Part shown: positions 61,631 through 64,000 of the stretch, in pieces
Layout: each line of letters opens with the position of its first letter
Numbering within the stretch: position 1 is the first letter of the stretch
Source of the DNA: Streptomyces sp. Je 1-332
GTDB lineage: Bacteria; Actinomycetota; Actinomycetes; Streptomycetales; Streptomycetaceae
Direction of reading: 5' to 3'
Assembly: GCF_040730185.1 (NCBI RefSeq)
Contig: NZ_CP160402.1
Location: 4,154,001 to 4,218,000 of the forward strand
DNA: 64,000 nt
Made by a program: the position numbers and the translations under genes
Notes under the pieces: generated by a model
What the model was told of the DNA's origin: nothing
The model's input: only the letters and a program-made list of their open reading frames with translations
Database searches by the model: none

Positions 61631-62935
61631 TCAGCCTTCCAGGAAGGCCACCAGGGCGTTGGCGAGCAGGTGCGGGTCGTCCGCGCCGCACAGCTCGCGC
61701 ACGCTGTGCATGGAGAGGATCGCGACGCCGATGTCGACGGTCTTGATGCCGTGCCGGGCCGCGGTGATCGGCCCGATCGTCGTGCCGCAGGGCATGGCGT
61801 TGTTCGAGACGAAGTTCTGGAAGGGCACCCCGGCCTTCTCGCACGCGGCGGCGAACACGGCCCGTCCGGCGCCGTCCGTGGCGTACCGGTTGTTGACGTT
61901 GACCTTGAGGATCGGGCCGCCGTTGGCGCGCGGGTGGTGCGTCGGGTCGTGCCGCTCGGCGTAGTTGGGGTGCACGGCGTGGCCCGTGTCGGAGGAGAGG
62001 CAGACGGTGCCGGCGAAGGCGCGGGCCCTGTCCTCGTACGTGCCGCCGCGCGCGAAGACGGAGCGTTCGAGGACGCTGCCGAGGAGCGGGCCGTCCGCGC
62101 CGGTGTCGGACTGGGAGCCGTTCTCCTCGTGGTCGAAGGCGGCGAGCACCGGGATGTACGGCAGGGCGTCGGCGTCGTCCCCGGTGGCGACGGCGGCGAG
62201 CGCCGCCGTACAGGCGTGCACGGACAGGAGGTTGTCCATCCGCGGGCCCGCGATGAGGTCGCTGTCGCGGCCGAGGTAGGAGGGCGCCTCGATGGGGTGC
62301 GTCATCAGGTCCCAGCCGGTGACGTCGCCGGCGGTGAGCCCCGCCTCCTCCTCCAGGAACTGGATGAGGTCGCCGTCGTGCACGTCGTCGCCGAGGCCCC
62401 AGATGGGCTGCATGTGCTTCTGCTTGTCGAGCTTGAGGCCGTCGCTGACGACTCCGCGGTCCATGTGGATCGCCAGCTGCGGGACGCGCAGCAGGGCCCG
62501 GTCGACGTTCACCAGGCGCGTGGTGCCGTCCCGCAGCGAGAGCCTGCCCGCGAGGCCGAGGTCGCGGTCGAGCCAGGAGTTGAGCAGCGGGCCGCCGTAG
62601 ATCTCGACGGCGACCTGCCGCCAGCCGTGCGCGCCCGCGTCCGGCCGGGGCTTGACGCGGAGGTTCGGGGAGTCGGTGTGGGCGCCGACGATGCGGTACG
62701 GGGTGTGCGCGGACGCCCCTTCGGGGACGAACCAGGCCACGATCGCGCCGCCGCGCTGCACGTACTTCCCGCCGGTCGATCCGTCCCAGGCGTCGGTCTC
62801 GTCGACCTGCCGGAAACCGGCCTTCTCCAGCCGCTCCGCGGCGGACGCCACGGCGTGGTACGGCGAGGGGCTCGCCGCGAGGAAGGTCAGCAGATCGTCG
62901 GAGTGGCCGCGGTCGAAGCGGGCAGGTGTGCTCAT
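61631..62935 (-). CDS. apeB: M18 family aminopeptidase
   Basis: A 434-residue metallo-aminopeptidase. Zinc-ligand and catalytic segments are AHTDSPN, GPRMDNLLS, FDHEENGSQS (Glu-Glu), SSDTGHAVHP and SMHSVRE. It removes N-terminal residues (often acidic) from peptides in the cytoplasm as a large assembly. The ATG at 62935 starts MSTPARFDRG. Monocistronic; a 635-nt gene-free stretch with repeats lies upstream. Confidence 0.93.
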   Translation of the reverse strand: MSTPARFDRGHSDDLLTFLAASPSPYHAVASAAERLEKAGFRQVDETDAWDGSTGGKYVQRGGAIVAWFVPEGASAHTPYRIVGAHTDSPNLRVKPRPDAGAHGWRQVAVEIYGGPLLNSWLDRDLGLAGRLSLRDGTTRLVNVDRALLRVPQLAIHMDRGVVSDGLKLDKQKHMQPIWGLGDDVHDGDLIQFLEEEAGLTAGDVTGWDLMTHPIEAPSYLGRDSDLIAGPRMDNLLSVHACTAALAAVATGDDADALPYIPVLAAFDHEENGSQSDTGADGPLLGSVLERSVFARGGTYEDRARAFAGTVCLSSDTGHAVHPNYAERHDPTHHPRANGGPILKVNVNNRYATDGAGRAVFAAACEKAGVPFQNFVSNNAMPCGTTIGPITAARHGIKTVDIGVAILSMHSVRELCGADDPHLLANALVAFLEG

Positions 62936-63096
62936 GGCTTCCAGCCTAGCTAGCGGTTACCCCCTGGCGAGGGGGGCCTTTTCCGGGAGTTTCCGTACCG
63001 GATCTGCCCGTATCCCGGGCCGGAGTACCGCGCTCCACCCGCCACGCCGCCCGGTCCGCCGCCGCGCGCCGGCCTCATCCCCCGGCCGTCGGCTGC

Positions 63097-63362
63097 CTGC
63101 GGCGCCGTCGCCACCTGGCCCGGCGCTGCGCGCCGGATCTTTCCCGCCCACCCGCCCGATCACCCGGCATCCTGCCCGTTGCCCGTTGGCGGCCGGTGAC
63201 CTGCGGCGCCGTCGTCACCAGGCCGGGCGCTGCGCGCCGGATCTTTCCCGCCCGCCCACCCGATCACCCGGCATCCTGTCCGTTGCCCGTTGGCGGGCGC
63301 TCCGCGCCGGATGTTTCCTGCCCAGCCGTCCGATTGCCCGCCATCCTGTCTTGGCCGCTGGT
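63097..63362. repeat. Imperfect tandem repeat of about 104 bp in a long gene-free stretch
   Basis: A unit beginning CTGCGGCGCCGTCG at 63097 recurs at 63201 with high identity, including GCTGCGCGCCGGATCTTTCC and CACCCGGCATCCTG. A third, partial copy begins near 63297. The surrounding 62936-63570 interval has no supported gene; it is GC-rich with skewed pyrimidine runs. Confidence 0.8.
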
Positions 63363-63518
63363 GAACGGGTGGGTGGGCGGGGGAGAACCGCCGAAGCGGT
63401 GGTGCAGGTGGGAGCGGTGCCGCTGGCGAAGGGCGGTCAGCCTAGGGCGCGGGGTGATCGGGTGGGCGGGTGGGAGGGAACGGACCCGCAGCGGCGCCTC
63501 AGCCGGGGAGAGAGCGGA

Positions 63519-63549
63519 GTGGCCCGCCCCCGGAGCGGGAGCGGGCCAC
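63519..63549 (-). terminator. Hairpin after the acyl-CoA dehydrogenase gene
   Basis: GTGGCCCGC (63519-63527) pairs with GCGGGCCAC (63541-63549), extended by four further pairs past one mismatch. It lies 21 nt beyond the stop of the reverse-strand gene at 63571. Confidence 0.7.
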
Positions 63550-63570
63550 CCTCACAGTGACGCTGAGGGA

Positions 63571-64000
63571 CTAGAACGCCGCCTCGTCCAGTTCCATCAG
63601 GCCCAGGTCGACGCCCTCGGCCAGCTTCCGCTCGGCCGAGACGCCCGGCAGGACGTTCGCGGCGAAGAACTTGGCCGCCGCGATCTTGCCCTCGTAGAAG
63701 GCCTTGTCCTTGGCCGAAGCCGTGCCCGACTCCAGCTTCTCCGCGGCCACCGCCGCGCCCCGCAGCAGCAGGTAGCCGACGACCACGTCGCCCGAGACCA
63801 TCAGGAGACGGGTCGTGTTGAGGCCCACCTTGTAGATGGACTTGACGTCCGACTCCGTCGCCGCGAGGTCCGTCAGCATGACGCCGACGATGGCCTCAAG
63901 ATCGACCGCGGCCTTGGCCAGCTCCTCGCGGGCCCCGGCCAGCGCGTCACCGCCCGTGCCGACCGCGAGGAACTTCTTGATCTCCTCGGCGAGGCCGTTC
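63571..64000 (-). CDS. Acyl-CoA dehydrogenase, C-terminal part
   Basis: The frame is open from the window edge to a stop at 63571, giving about 143 residues of an incomplete protein. The visible part is helical and ends KLAEGVDLGLMELDEAAF, with an FLAVGTGGDALAGAREELAKAA segment. This resembles the extra C-terminal helical domain of long (about 600-residue) bacterial acyl-CoA dehydrogenases. The catalytic regions are outside the window, so substrate and completeness cannot be judged. Confidence 0.75.
   Translation of the reverse strand, partial: NGLAEEIKKFLAVGTGGDALAGAREELAKAAVDLEAIVGVMLTDLAATESDVKSIYKVGLNTTRLLMVSGDVVVGYLLLRGAAVAAEKLESGTASAKDKAFYEGKIAAAKFFAANVLPGVSAERKLAEGVDLGLMELDEAAF

Overview
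The window is high-GC actinobacterial chromosome, almost certainly Streptomyces. Supporting signs are GC-biased third codon positions, frequent GTG starts and ATGA/GTGA stop-start overlaps, class E sortases, CrgA, PASTA kinases, the proteasome activator Bpa, and a gene order I recall from the oriC-proximal core of S. coelicolor (recall only, not checked). A parS-type palindrome and eight perfect TTRTCCACA DnaA boxes fit a position near the replication origin. No insertion sequence, prophage, integrase or CRISPR array was seen.

Layout. (1) 1-15.5 kb, envelope growth and division: partial DUF5324 protein, cyclophilin, rhomboid protease, a DnaA-box cluster, crgA, DUF881 protein, three class E sortases interleaved with a small membrane protein and pabA, then the opposing pknB-pbpA-rodA-pstP-fhaB-fhaA set (transcribed from fhaA towards pknB). 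(2) 15.5-21.5 kb: tRNA-Leu(CAG), an MFS exporter divergent from an ArsR-type regulator across twin operators, DUF2252 protein, J-domain protein and rhodanese. (3) 21.4-33.5 kb, phenylacetate catabolism: paaABCDE plus an acyl-CoA dehydrogenase, paaN, paaH and a TetR regulator, interrupted by a DUF5819-HTTM membrane pair and an SpoU methyltransferase. (4) 33.5-53.3 kb: two branched-chain 2-oxoacid dehydrogenase operons, the first divergent from the Lrp-type regulator bkdR, bracketing molybdenum-cofactor genes, a potassium channel, a quinone oxidoreductase, bpa, two divergent Ser/Thr kinases, a flavin-type protein and a response regulator. (5) 53.3-64 kb: D,D-carboxypeptidase, GntR-MFS operon, mycothiol-dependent-isomerase-like protein, nitrilase-family hydrolase, LURP-one-like protein, SARP/BTAD-NB-ARC regulator, small membrane protein, M18 aminopeptidase and the C-terminal end of an acyl-CoA dehydrogenase.

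How it fits together. The first block links peptidoglycan polymerisation (RodA/PbpA), its phospho-control (PknB, PstP, FHA proteins), division timing (CrgA) and surface-protein anchoring (sortases). The middle blocks degrade phenylacetate and branched-chain oxoacids to acyl-CoAs. Three nearly identical 18-bp palindromes stand before paaA, between paaN and paaH, and before the first bkd operon, suggesting one TetR regulator ties both pathways together. Each palindrome has a perfect DnaA box within about 50 bp, the most unexpected pattern in the window. Other points of interest are a parS site lying exactly on a gene-gene stop/start overlap, several short tandem repeats at gene junctions, and the DUF5819-HTTM pair of unknown function.
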